From: RGIG4576 sp964613095
Lineage (GTDB): Bacteria > Bacteroidota > Bacteroidia > Bacteroidales > Muribaculaceae
NCBI GenBank assembly: GCA_964613095.1
Contig: CAZTFX010000004.1
Span: 12,005 to 76,004, forward strand
DNA length: 64,000 nt
Direction: 5' to 3'
Both the position numbers and the translations under genes were made by a program. How positions within the stretch are numbered: the stretch's first letter is position 1; each line of letters opens with the position of its first letter. The notes under the pieces are model-generated. The model was given only the letters and a program-made list of their open reading frames with translations. It did not search any database and was not told the origin of the DNA. Below, one piece after another: positions 37,107 through 46,243 of this stretch.

Positions 37107-38266
37107 TATTTAATGTCATGAAATGGTTTTCGGATGATGTCGTCTAGTGGAAATGTTGTAACTGTTTCCACTATTTTATTTAGGGTGTCGGGTTGTTCGT
37201 AAGGGTTTTGAATAGTTTTTGTCCGATTACGTTCTTGAGGAGATAAGACGCGGTCGAGTCCCGAACAGATTTCTTCAAAAGATACACCGCAGTCGATTAC
37301 AGAGTCGGCATGTTGACGTCCTTGTTGGCGAATACCGATATTCAGTGTGGGTATGTGCATGGAAGGTACTTCGAGAATACCGCTTGACGAATTACCCACA
37401 ACGGCTGCAACGCACTTAAGCACTGATAAATAGCGACGTGCACCGAGAGATGGGAAAACAACGCTTCTTTCGGGATGACGTGTTACGAAATCTTCGATTA
37501 ATTCGATGATAACTCGCCCGCTTGGGTCATTGTTGGGGTAAGAGAACAATATTTTCACATCGGGATGTTGTTCCAGTGCCTTCAATAGATTTCTGCATTG
37601 TTCAGCAGGTGACATTTCATCAAGAGTGGAAGGGTGGAATGTTACAAATACCGATTCTTCGGGAATCGTTGTTCCTAAATTCTCTTCTAATTCTTCACGT
37701 GACATGAAATAGGTGTGATTGATGTTATACACACCTATTGCACCTGTATTGAACACATGATCGGGATTTTCTCCAAGTTGAATCACACGGTTTCGAGCTT
37801 CCTCGGTTGAGGTGAAATGCAAGTGACTCATTTTTGTGATGGAATGGCGAATACTTTCGTCAAATGCACCTTGTGTGACCTCTCCACCATGCATGTGTGC
37901 CACCGGAATGCGGTAAATAAGAGCAGTGGCTGCCACAGCGAGCATTTCGTATCGGTCTCCTAAGATGAGTAACAAATCGGGACGTAACGTCTCAAATGCT
38001 TGAGACAGACCCCTCATGCAGTCACTCATAGCCGTTACAGTACCTGCAGGAGTATCGGTTTCGGTATTCATCGGTACTTTGTAATCTATATGAAGCCCGT
38101 CTCGTTCTATTTCCTGCCAAGTGTTACCGAATCTCTCAACCAAGTGCATGTTTGTGGCTATTATTTGAAGCGTCACATCGGTGCGTTTGCTTAGAGCTTT
38201 GGCAATACCGCTTAAAAGTCCCCAATCGGCGCGTGTGCTTGTAACTATGCAGATTTTTCGTTTCAT
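37106..38266 (-). CDS. neuC: Hydrolysing UDP/GDP-sugar 2-epimerase
   Basis: Releases ManNAc or a 2,4-diamino analogue from its nucleotide sugar. The 386-residue GT-B-like protein has 'KICIVTSTRADWGLLSGI' at the N-terminus, 'LILGDRYEMLAVAATALIYRIPVAHMHGGEVTQGAFDESIRHSITKMSHLHF' in the middle, and 'VGNSSSGILEVPS' and 'NIGIRQQGR' in the C-terminal domain. All are typical of NeuC/LegG. LegB nearby favours the LegG role, but this is inference. One base separates it from neuB. Confidence 0.92.
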   Translation of the reverse strand: MKRKICIVTSTRADWGLLSGIAKALSKRTDVTLQIIATNMHLVERFGNTWQEIERDGLHIDYKVPMNTETDTPAGTVTAMSDCMRGLSQAFETLRPDLLLILGDRYEMLAVAATALIYRIPVAHMHGGEVTQGAFDESIRHSITKMSHLHFTSTEEARNRVIQLGENPDHVFNTGAIGVYNINHTYFMSREELEENLGTTIPEESVFVTFHPSTLDEMSPAEQCRNLLKALEQHPDVKILFSYPNNDPSGRVIIELIEDFVTRHPERSVVFPSLGARRYLSVLKCVAAVVGNSSSGILEVPSMHIPTLNIGIRQQGRQHADSVIDCGVSFEEICSGLDRVLSPQERNRTKTIQNPYEQPDTLNKIVETVTTFPLDDIIRKPFHDIK

Positions 38267-38267
38267 G

Positions 38268-39269
38268 CTACAATTCTATGAGTTCGTCGGGTGAATAATT
38301 GCGTGTGGCGGTTGTCCCGAGTACTTCGTTCCATCTCATTGGAGATATACCGTTTCCCGGACGCTTTACTATAATGTTTTCTTCGGTGAACGTTTCACCT
38401 TTCTTAATAGCACGTTTTGCAACGATACTTTTACGTGCAATGGTTTTATTGGGAGTTTCGCTGGCAGAAACTTGTTTTATTCCATTGCCAAGAGCTAGTT
38501 CTACATTGCGAATCGCTGTAACCATTGCTTTAAGCTCATCGGGTTCAAGTGAGGCATTGTGATCGGGTCCCTCCATGTTGTGGTTAAGGGTAAAATGCTT
38601 TTCGATAACGGTTGCACCCAAAGCGACTGCCGATATGGGTATTTCAATGCCTTGAGTGTGATCGCTGTAGCCCACTTTGACACCGAAAGTGTCGGCAATT
38701 GTTTTCATTGCTTTCAGGTTTACGTCACACATCGGTGTGGGATATTGCGTGTTACAATGCAATAGAGTGATATTTTCTCTGTTTGCACCATTTTCAAGCA
38801 AAACATCAAGTGCATTCTTGATTTCAACATTATCGCACATTCCTGTTGACATGACGATAGGTTGTTGAAAACCGGCAATTTTTGCCAAATATGGATAATT
38901 GGTAATTTCTCCACTTGGAATTTTCCATAAATCAAGATTGAAACCGGCAAGCATGTCAATGCTGTCGAAGTCAAAAGCAGTTGAAAGAAATTTCACCCCT
39001 TTTTTGCGGCAATAATCGATTAATTCAAGGTGTTGAGCCTCATTGAGTTCCAAACGTTTAAGCATGGCAAATTGTGATACCTCATTTGTTGCCGATTTTT
39101 GATATTCGGCTGTAGGTGCGTCGGCAGAAACAAGATTTTCGGTCTTGAACGTTTGGAATTTAACGTAATCCACACCGGCTTCGGCAGCAGCGTCGATAAG
39201 TCCTTTCGCTATTGCCATATCACCGTTGTGATTCACCCCTGCTTCCGCTATAATTATTGTCTTTCCCAT
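38268..39269 (-). CDS. neuB: Nonulosonic (sialic/legionaminic) acid synthase
   Basis: Condenses the free hexose product of NeuC with phosphoenolpyruvate to a nine-carbon acid. TIM-barrel part: 'IIAEAGVNHNGDMAIAKGLID', 'VKFQTFKTENLV', 'FLSTAFDFDSIDML', 'MSTGMCDN', 'VGYSDHTQGIEIP' and 'VIEKHFTLNHNMEGPDH'. A C-terminal SAF (antifreeze-like) domain spans about 275-333. I chose ATG 39269. The in-frame ATG at 39281 falls inside the TAAATTTG promoter box and cannot be in the mRNA if that box is used. The sequence type is closer to legionaminate synthases (LegI) by my reading, which needs a tree to confirm. Confidence 0.93.
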   Translation of the reverse strand: MGKTIIIAEAGVNHNGDMAIAKGLIDAAAEAGVDYVKFQTFKTENLVSADAPTAEYQKSATNEVSQFAMLKRLELNEAQHLELIDYCRKKGVKFLSTAFDFDSIDMLAGFNLDLWKIPSGEITNYPYLAKIAGFQQPIVMSTGMCDNVEIKNALDVLLENGANRENITLLHCNTQYPTPMCDVNLKAMKTIADTFGVKVGYSDHTQGIEIPISAVALGATVIEKHFTLNHNMEGPDHNASLEPDELKAMVTAIRNVELALGNGIKQVSASETPNKTIARKSIVAKRAIKKGETFTEENIIVKRPGNGISPMRWNEVLGTTATRNYSPDELIEL

Positions 39270-39278
39270 ATCAAGGTA

Positions 39279-39286
39279 CAAATTTA
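39279..39286 (-). promoter_or_regulatory. -7 element of the neuBCA genes
   Basis: TAAATTTG on the minus strand, ending 9 bases before the neuB ATG. It implies a leader of only a few bases and lets neuBCA be transcribed independently of the toxin module upstream. Confidence 0.5.
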
Positions 39287-39305
39287 AGAAAATAATTGAA
39301 AATAC

Positions 39306-40094
39306 TTAGTTTTTATTCCAAGCGGTGAGGAAGTCGGTTTCGGTGATGTGCTCTTTGTATTTCCAATTGATTTCCCAGAACTTGCGAGCATGGAATGTGT
39401 AACCATTCTTTTCCGGCTCTTCTTGAGTGAGCCTTGTTGTACCTTGTGAAGTGACAATCATTTCTCGATGTATATCTTCGCCTATGTAGTGAAAATAGCA
39501 CTCGTTTCCGTCAATAGTATGTTTAACATAGCTATGTACACCCTCTATAGGACGTCGCTTGATAATGTCATATTCTATAGCAGAAGAACGATAATAACCA
39601 TTTTCGATTCTATACAGAACATGTGAATATGGCATAACTCCTCCAAGTTCTAGTATCTCTATATCTTCTGTCATTAAATTAACATCACTTTCATATTTTC
39701 CATTAACATACCACGTAGTCCAATTCTCTAAAGGGCTGACAGATATAAATTCTAAAATGCCATTTTCTTGCTTTAATCTCGTTTTACAAAAAGTTCCAAA
39801 TTTTACATTTGTAAGATTATAAGGCTCTTTCGGTTTTAATCTTCCTACCTTATACCAAGCGTTATATTCCAATCCAACCCTTATAAACGTATGCGTATAG
39901 AAAAGCACACTATCCTGTACTATTTCTGTAAGAATAGGCTCATAATCTAACGAATAACGTGTCTTAAATGCTCTTATTACATCGCTATTCAACAAATTAA
40001 TATCTCTATCTATGAATTGAAAGTAACATTTATATTTTCCTTCTATTTCCACACAGAATATATCGCCTTTATTTATCAATACTCTTTTTGCCAT
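39306..40094 (-). CDS. Candidate immunity protein for the RHS toxin (Imm26-like N-terminus)
   Basis: A 262-residue cytoplasmic protein with no signal peptide, starting 2 bases after the RHS toxin stop codon, the standard position of a cognate immunity gene. The N-terminus ('VLINKGDIFCVEIEGKYKCYFQFIDRD ... DVIRAFKTRYSL') resembles the Imm26 family by eye. A duplicated pattern is visible: GKYKCYFQFIDRDINL near residue 19 and GNECYFHYIGEDIHRE near 205. The gene is AT-rich (17 of 60 G+C at 39661-39720), like the toxin tip and unlike the neighbouring sugar genes, as expected for a toxin-immunity pair gained together. The family name is tentative; the immunity role rests mainly on position. Confidence 0.65.
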   Translation of the reverse strand: MAKRVLINKGDIFCVEIEGKYKCYFQFIDRDINLLNSDVIRAFKTRYSLDYEPILTEIVQDSVLFYTHTFIRVGLEYNAWYKVGRLKPKEPYNLTNVKFGTFCKTRLKQENGILEFISVSPLENWTTWYVNGKYESDVNLMTEDIEILELGGVMPYSHVLYRIENGYYRSSAIEYDIIKRRPIEGVHSYVKHTIDGNECYFHYIGEDIHREMIVTSQGTTRLTQEEPEKNGYTFHARKFWEINWKYKEHITETDFLTAWNKN

Positions 40095-40096
40095 AA

Positions 40097-43000
40097 TTAT
40101 TTTATATCAAATTTTATAATCTTTAAATCATTCCAACAACGTTTATTTATAGAATTAATTTTATTATATAAATATCCACCTTGAGACTTAAATCCAAACA
40201 TATTAATATAACGCTGTTCCCATATTCGTGCTTCAATCCTAGTTAAATTCTCCATTTCTATAAAATACTTAAAATTAGCTCGTTCTGTACCGGATCGTAA
40301 ATGTTCTGCAAATCTTATATTTGGATCTCTTTTTGTTATTCCTACATATCTAACAGTAACATCATCTTCATCAAGTCCAATATATAGAGAATAATTTCGT
40401 TCCTGCATTTTTGTATCACCTACAATACTTGCACGAAGAGTTTCATCTGATTCATTTGCAACTTGTGTCGAAGATTGTTGGGCAGTATTATTTGTGGCAC
40501 TGATTGGTTCCGTAACAAGTGATTGTTGTGCCGGTTTTAAATCTTTTCCTGTCCAAAAGTTTTTACCATTTACCTTAGCTGCAATACCATTCATGACTCC
40601 CCCCATAGCTGCACCGCTTACGATCCCTACTGCATACTGATCGAATGTCATGAATGGGTCTCCAAAATATAAAGAATTACCACCACTAAGAATAGGCATT
40701 GATACAGCAGTACTTACGGCACCACTTGCCGCACCAGCCAAGAATCCCCCGGCTCCGAGTACAGTCGCCGATCCTCCTGCCAAACCAAACGCCCATGCTC
40801 CGGTTACTGCACTTACGCCACCGGCTAATGCTCCGATGCCAAACGCGGCAAAGCCATCGCCCCAACTGTGCAGTTGGCCTGCCAAACCTTTTGCCACGAC
40901 ATTGGCAATTCCTCCAATTACGGCTCCGATTGCCAATTCCAAAAAGAATTCGCCGGATTGATCGGTATAGCGGAAGGGATTGTTCATCGCGTAGGTGTAG
41001 CGATTGAAGTTTTGGGACAGGTCGGGTGCTTGAACGAATGGGTCGGGTGACAGGAAGCGTCCCAATACAGGATCGTACATGCGGGCGTTCATGTTGATAA
41101 GTCCGTGCCATGTCAAGTGTTCATGTCCGGTATATCCTCGCCCTATCATCAATGCCGGTTCGTTGCCCGGTGTATATATGGAATTAAGCAAAGGATTACG
41201 CAAGCGTCCCCAAGGGTCATAGCTCAGTTCCTGCTCGACATCGCCAACGTCGTCGGTTATATGTGTTATGCTTCCCAAATAATCACGATGAATAAAATGC
41301 AAACTTTCTCCTGTGTTATCCTTTATAAGTACTGCCGGAGCTGTGTAATAATCACCGCCTAAATACAATCTCTCCGTAACATTATCTGTAGTATCCACAA
41401 CCATTTCATAACAACTACCTAAGTAATAATTTTCAATACTACCTACAGTTTGTTTCCATATCGACATTTTCACTCTTTCATAATCACTATTATAAGTAAA
41501 CTGAGTGAAATAATCTCCTTCGGATATATATTGAGTACGATTAAATGATGTGTATGCTATATTTTGGGTGTTTTGTGATATTGTCGTTCCGGATAGGCTT
41601 ACATCGGTTATTGCATAGGGCTTGTCTGTATTGTTATATTCAAAAGTACCTACATCTGCTTTTTCTATAATATTTCCTTTTACATCATAATGTATATAGC
41701 CGGAAAATCCGCCTGCCAAACGGTTAAGATTGTCATAATAATACTCTTCTACCAAAGTTGTTGGTCTTGTGTTTCGTTGTTCCAGATTTCCCGTTAGTGG
41801 ATTAAACTGATACGATTCTCTCTTGATAATATTACCTAAATAGTTTCGTGCAATTCGACTTGCTGGCAACCCATATTGAGTATATGTATATTCTCGTTTA
41901 CCCGCAACTGTTTCAATCATTGTTGGTAATCCGAACTCATTTTCAGCTCTTAAGACATAAATAGGAGAACTATTATTATAAAAAATCTGTGTCAAATGAC
42001 CATTGGAATAATGATATGACTCTGTTGCCAATTCACCATTAAAAGACCGACTTCTTACTGTGGATAAATTTCCTTCCGAATAAGTATAATTCTTTTTTAA
42101 GAATAATTCTCTATCATCATCTTGGTCTTCATATCCTTCGATAGCTTCTTCTAATCTACCATATTCATCGTATAGAAAAAATTTATATGTCCCATTATCG
42201 GAATCAACAATAGAAAGTTCATTATAATCATTGTAAAGATATAATGTTTCCATTTCTCTAATAGTAGATTTTATTAATCTGTTATAGTCGTCATATTCAT
42301 AGACGGTGCTGTCGCCTCGTGCATTTACTTCCTTTGATACATTGCCTGCAGTGTCATAGTGGTATGTAGTCAAGCCATGACTTGGGTCATTGATTGAAGT
42401 ACGACGGCGATATTCGTCATATCCGAATGTGATTGTCACATCTCCGGGTGCTACAATCGACGAGGGTTGACCGTCGACCCACAAATTATATGTAACAGTG
42501 CCGGCAGCGTCTTCCACCGTTATAAGGTTACCATGTGAATCGTAATCGCGAGTTATGCTCACTCCGTCTTCGACAGTAGTGACTTTAGTACCATTATAGG
42601 CATAGGTCGTGGTGCGTCCCGACGCTTCGGTATAGGCGATAACTCTATCATGCTCGTCGTAAGTGTAAACATTCCATAGGCTTGCCGAGCCGGTCTTGTA
42701 TGGTAGCGATTCTTTCTCTAATTTTCCTTTGCTGTTATAGACCTTATCTACATAAATAATCGAGCCATCGAATCGTACAGTTCCCCTGCGTACTTCTCGA
42801 TTCAATGCGTCATAATATACTGTTTCGGCGGGTTGTCCTGTCTCCGATGTAGTGATGGAGTATAATTCTCCGTCACGGTCGGTACTCCAAGTATATTTTA
42901 TGGTCTTTTTAGTGCCATCGGGATAAACTGTCAAGGTGTCTCTGCCAAAAGAATCGTATGCGTAGGTCGTTACATTGTTGCGTTTGTCTTTAGAGGATGA

Positions 43001-46000
43001 TACTCGTCCTTTTTCATCAAAAAAATATTCTTTGGTAAGTCCCATCGGGTTGGTCTCTTTTATAAGCCTACCGTAAGAATCATAATTATAGGATGTAAGA
43101 TGTGACACACTTGATGAATAGGGCGTTACATTTTTTGAAAGGGTATTTCCGCAACTGTCGTACATGAAAACGGTGATGTCAGTTTGATTTTCGCCGATAT
43201 AATGAATCTTCACATTGGGGTAGCCATTGGAGCCTGCCGGAATGAATATTCGTTCTTGGTGGGTTTCTCCTTCTTTATGACGTTTAGAGAGTTGTTCTGC
43301 CAAGTTGCCCAACAAATAGCCGTCGCCAACGGTAGTGTTATGGTTGTAAGTGTTGGTCTTGTTTGCCGCCGAACCATCCGGGAAATAGGTTGATACGTAA
43401 GTGGGATAGCCATAATCATCATTGTCTATCATTGTGGGTTGTGATGTCCCTTTCAGCAAGTCTTCTTCTATTTTACTGTCTAAGACTATTCTTAGTGTTC
43501 CGTTTGCTCGTCGGGAAACGGTATAATTATATGTATTTCGGCTCTCAGGTGTAACAACTTTTATTAAATTGCCATATTGATATGGAGCATAAGTGAATAC
43601 TTTTGTTCGGTTGTGATTATCGACGCTTGTTATGATCTCAAAGCCACAGAAGCCAAGACCTTGGCGGTGAAAAACGGCATTTTGATAAGTGTAATTAACC
43701 ATTTCTACCGAACTTCCATTGACAAATGTCTCGGTAGAAGCCAATACGCATAAAGGCTCCTGTATATTTACGTATGGAAATACGGCTCCACTTCCTTTGG
43801 TGTAAAATCCCGATTCGGTGCTTGTCGCATCTATTTTACGATATATATTGCGTTCAACCACACCCAAACTGTTTGCCATTCCGGTAATAAGAGACTCTTT
43901 ATTATAATCATGATTGGCGGAATAACATTTGGCTTTACTATCTCTAAATGCAACAACTTGAGTAAATAGATTATGTGTATTAACATTTGTGGGAAGCATT
44001 ACCGAAAATTCTTCAGGAAAACCATAATAACCGTTTTCCACTCCGAATTTGTTGTTTTTGACAAAATACACATAAAATCCGTATTTGCCGTATTTTAAAA
44101 TGTCACTTATTCCGTCATTGTTTACATCTTGCGTTATATATCCACACTCATCGTTGTCCTCATAGTCTATGGCAGTAAAACGATAAGATTGAAATTGTCC
44201 GTCACCTTTGGAATTCAGCATGGTCCAATATTTATCGGTAGCGGAGCCTGCCGGTGGAGATAACAGCATATCAATAAGACCATCACCGTTAAATTCACCA
44301 AACAATAGTTCTCGGTTTTGCAAAACGCTGTTTGATAACAATGTAGTTCCCACTTTTTGTCTCATCTTGATTGATGAACCCGATGTATCAAAATAATACA
44401 TTGTTATATTATAATCATTGATATGGCAAACATCGGTTTTGCCGTCTCCATCATAGTCCAGAACAAACAGTTTATCGGTATTGAGCTTTGCTGTTTCTAC
44501 ATCGGTGGAATCACTGCCTATCCATAGAAATTCCACATCGTAATCGAATACATGATTCTCATAGAGTGTTTTTCCATTAACAATATCAAATATGTACACT
44601 TTTGATGGTAGTGATGTATCTCCAAACGGTTCGTTTGCCGACACTGCCATGATTTCTTGTTTTCCATCGCCGTTGAAATCACCTACATGATAAAATTTGG
44701 GTTGAATACTCAATTTCCCGTTTCCTCCGTTATATACCGTTGAAAGTGTGTAACTTCGATTATATACTTCCAATGGAGTGGAAAATATTCCTACTTTATA
44801 TGCTTTAAATGTTATTTGGTCTTTCCCGTTTACTACACTGTTGTTTACTTTTATGAGATATTCTTGTTGGGTTCCGTCTAAATCGGCTGTCAATAAGTCT
44901 ATAAATCCTGTTTCGGTTGTTATTTCTTGTCCTGCTTGTGTGATAGATTTTCCTATACCACTGTAAATAAATATTTTCTCATCACCTTCATAGTAATTAT
45001 TGAAATAACGGTATTCTATATCGTTATAGTCTCCTGCTGCTCCAAGTATTTTTGTATATGTGGGATAATTCGGGTACACTGCCAATCCGTCATCTCCCGC
45101 ATCATAATTGAACTTACCGCGTGTATATTTTATTTCATCACGTTCGGTAAATGGGTAGTAGCCAGACAGTATCGTTTGATTTGTTTCAAATATTGTCTTG
45201 CCGATACGTGTATCATAATAAAAACATATTGGATTAAAAGATTCATTTCCTGCAGTATAATCGATTTGTGAAACAACAGAAAAATTATTTTGTGTGGTGT
45301 GAGTAAGTGTATAGGTATTCAGTATATCTGTTCCCAATTTGCATGATATGCTTTTCAGTAAATTGGTATTGGAGATATTCAATCCTCCTCTGAATAAACA
45401 GATAGGGTCAGGACGATCTGTTGAATATTCAAATGTTACGGAAACGCCGTTATAGGAAATCTCGGAAAGTGTGTAATTGTTGTTTGCTGAAGTATAGGTA
45501 TAATTTATGGTATTTCCTTTTATATCCGAAAGTGATACAAGAGGATAGATCAAGTGATTTTCCGTATTGGAAGAATACCCGAAGACTCCTTTTTTTCCAT
45601 CAGGATAGTAAACCTCAAAATAGGTTATGGCACCACCTTTTTTATAACCCTTAACTTTGATGTTTCCTCTTTCGCTTTCATAGATATTATAACCGCTTTC
45701 TTCACTTAGCGTAATCAATCTGTTCCCATCCAACATGAATACATCGGTAGTATTCATGGCTATCCCCGATACAAAACTGTCATTTACAATATTTCTCACT
45801 CCACGAGATATTGCCGGGACTCCCGTCAAAGACCATCCTACGCCTACTACTCCGTTCTCTCCTTGACTGTTATAAGACAATGAAAGAGTGGGAGTCATTC
45901 CATTCATGCCGGGATATAAATCAATCGGTATTTCATACGTTTTTGCTCCTGTTGGAGATGTTCCGGACTTTATTGGTATTTGTCCTATACTTTTATTTAA

Positions 46001-46240
46001 GTCCAAAGATACCGATGTAGGTGTTTCACTATATTCAGCCGAACTGACAACCGGAACATTGCAACTTGCAACATGTTCGGATATCTGTGTACTATCAAGA
46101 TATACAGGATATATGCGAGGATAGCGAACGGAGAGTATTGAATCTATTGTCAAACTGTCCATTACCTCTTGAGCCGACATATTTAAGAAACATGACAGAC
46201 ACACCAATAATGAAACTATCTGCAATAGACGTTTTTTCAT
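40097..46240 (-). CDS. RHS/YD-repeat polymorphic toxin with GIY-YIG-like nuclease tip
   Basis: A 2047-residue exported toxin. Order: signal peptide (about 1-24), SpvB-like start (about 60-350, 'IPIDLYPGMNGMTPTLSLSYN'), FG-GAP/VCBS-type calcium repeats (DFNGDGKQE near 517, DYDGDGKTD near 597, EFNGDGLID near 647, DVNNDGISD near 703), YD repeats (about 1050-1520), RHS core (about 1640-1765, 'RMYDPVLGRFLSPDPF', 'NRYTYAMNNPFRYTDQSG'), then a Gly/Ala-rich hydrophobic stretch (about 1765-1890). The final roughly 100 residues look like a GIY-YIG (URI) nuclease: LYIG near 1952, YVGIT near 1964, RFAEH near 1974, Glu in RIWEQR near 2007 and Asn near 2025. Predicted action is DNA cleavage in a competitor. 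The usual DPxG cleavage motif at the core end reads DQSG. G+C falls from 37/60 at 40741-40800 to 13/60 at 40141-40200, indicating tip exchange. No T9SS tail is present; the small gene just upstream has one. Confidence 0.88.
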   Translation of the reverse strand: MKKRLLQIVSLLVCLSCFLNMSAQEVMDSLTIDSILSVRYPRIYPVYLDSTQISEHVASCNVPVVSSAEYSETPTSVSLDLNKSIGQIPIKSGTSPTGAKTYEIPIDLYPGMNGMTPTLSLSYNSQGENGVVGVGWSLTGVPAISRGVRNIVNDSFVSGIAMNTTDVFMLDGNRLITLSEESGYNIYESERGNIKVKGYKKGGAITYFEVYYPDGKKGVFGYSSNTENHLIYPLVSLSDIKGNTINYTYTSANNNYTLSEISYNGVSVTFEYSTDRPDPICLFRGGLNISNTNLLKSISCKLGTDILNTYTLTHTTQNNFSVVSQIDYTAGNESFNPICFYYDTRIGKTIFETNQTILSGYYPFTERDEIKYTRGKFNYDAGDDGLAVYPNYPTYTKILGAAGDYNDIEYRYFNNYYEGDEKIFIYSGIGKSITQAGQEITTETGFIDLLTADLDGTQQEYLIKVNNSVVNGKDQITFKAYKVGIFSTPLEVYNRSYTLSTVYNGGNGKLSIQPKFYHVGDFNGDGKQEIMAVSANEPFGDTSLPSKVYIFDIVNGKTLYENHVFDYDVEFLWIGSDSTDVETAKLNTDKLFVLDYDGDGKTDVCHINDYNITMYYFDTSGSSIKMRQKVGTTLLSNSVLQNRELLFGEFNGDGLIDMLLSPPAGSATDKYWTMLNSKGDGQFQSYRFTAIDYEDNDECGYITQDVNNDGISDILKYGKYGFYVYFVKNNKFGVENGYYGFPEEFSVMLPTNVNTHNLFTQVVAFRDSKAKCYSANHDYNKESLITGMANSLGVVERNIYRKIDATSTESGFYTKGSGAVFPYVNIQEPLCVLASTETFVNGSSVEMVNYTYQNAVFHRQGLGFCGFEIITSVDNHNRTKVFTYAPYQYGNLIKVVTPESRNTYNYTVSRRANGTLRIVLDSKIEEDLLKGTSQPTMIDNDDYGYPTYVSTYFPDGSAANKTNTYNHNTTVGDGYLLGNLAEQLSKRHKEGETHQERIFIPAGSNGYPNVKIHYIGENQTDITVFMYDSCGNTLSKNVTPYSSSVSHLTSYNYDSYGRLIKETNPMGLTKEYFFDEKGRVSSSKDKRNNVTTYAYDSFGRDTLTVYPDGTKKTIKYTWSTDRDGELYSITTSETGQPAETVYYDALNREVRRGTVRFDGSIIYVDKVYNSKGKLEKESLPYKTGSASLWNVYTYDEHDRVIAYTEASGRTTTYAYNGTKVTTVEDGVSITRDYDSHGNLITVEDAAGTVTYNLWVDGQPSSIVAPGDVTITFGYDEYRRRTSINDPSHGLTTYHYDTAGNVSKEVNARGDSTVYEYDDYNRLIKSTIREMETLYLYNDYNELSIVDSDNGTYKFFLYDEYGRLEEAIEGYEDQDDDRELFLKKNYTYSEGNLSTVRSRSFNGELATESYHYSNGHLTQIFYNNSSPIYVLRAENEFGLPTMIETVAGKREYTYTQYGLPASRIARNYLGNIIKRESYQFNPLTGNLEQRNTRPTTLVEEYYYDNLNRLAGGFSGYIHYDVKGNIIEKADVGTFEYNNTDKPYAITDVSLSGTTISQNTQNIAYTSFNRTQYISEGDYFTQFTYNSDYERVKMSIWKQTVGSIENYYLGSCYEMVVDTTDNVTERLYLGGDYYTAPAVLIKDNTGESLHFIHRDYLGSITHITDDVGDVEQELSYDPWGRLRNPLLNSIYTPGNEPALMIGRGYTGHEHLTWHGLINMNARMYDPVLGRFLSPDPFVQAPDLSQNFNRYTYAMNNPFRYTDQSGEFFLELAIGAVIGGIANVVAKGLAGQLHSWGDGFAAFGIGALAGGVSAVTGAWAFGLAGGSATVLGAGGFLAGAASGAVSTAVSMPILSGGNSLYFGDPFMTFDQYAVGIVSGAAMGGVMNGIAAKVNGKNFWTGKDLKPAQQSLVTEPISATNNTAQQSSTQVANESDETLRASIVGDTKMQERNYSLYIGLDEDDVTVRYVGITKRDPNIRFAEHLRSGTERANFKYFIEMENLTRIEARIWEQRYINMFGFKSQGGYLYNKINSINKRCWNDLKIIKFDIK

Positions 46241-46243
46241 GAT

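Noticed and set aside
40650..41111. Several 60-140-codon frames on both strands in the Gly/Ala-rich linker of the RHS protein
   Set aside because: The locally high G+C reduces stop codons in all frames. The RHS frame continues uninterrupted and explains the sequence.
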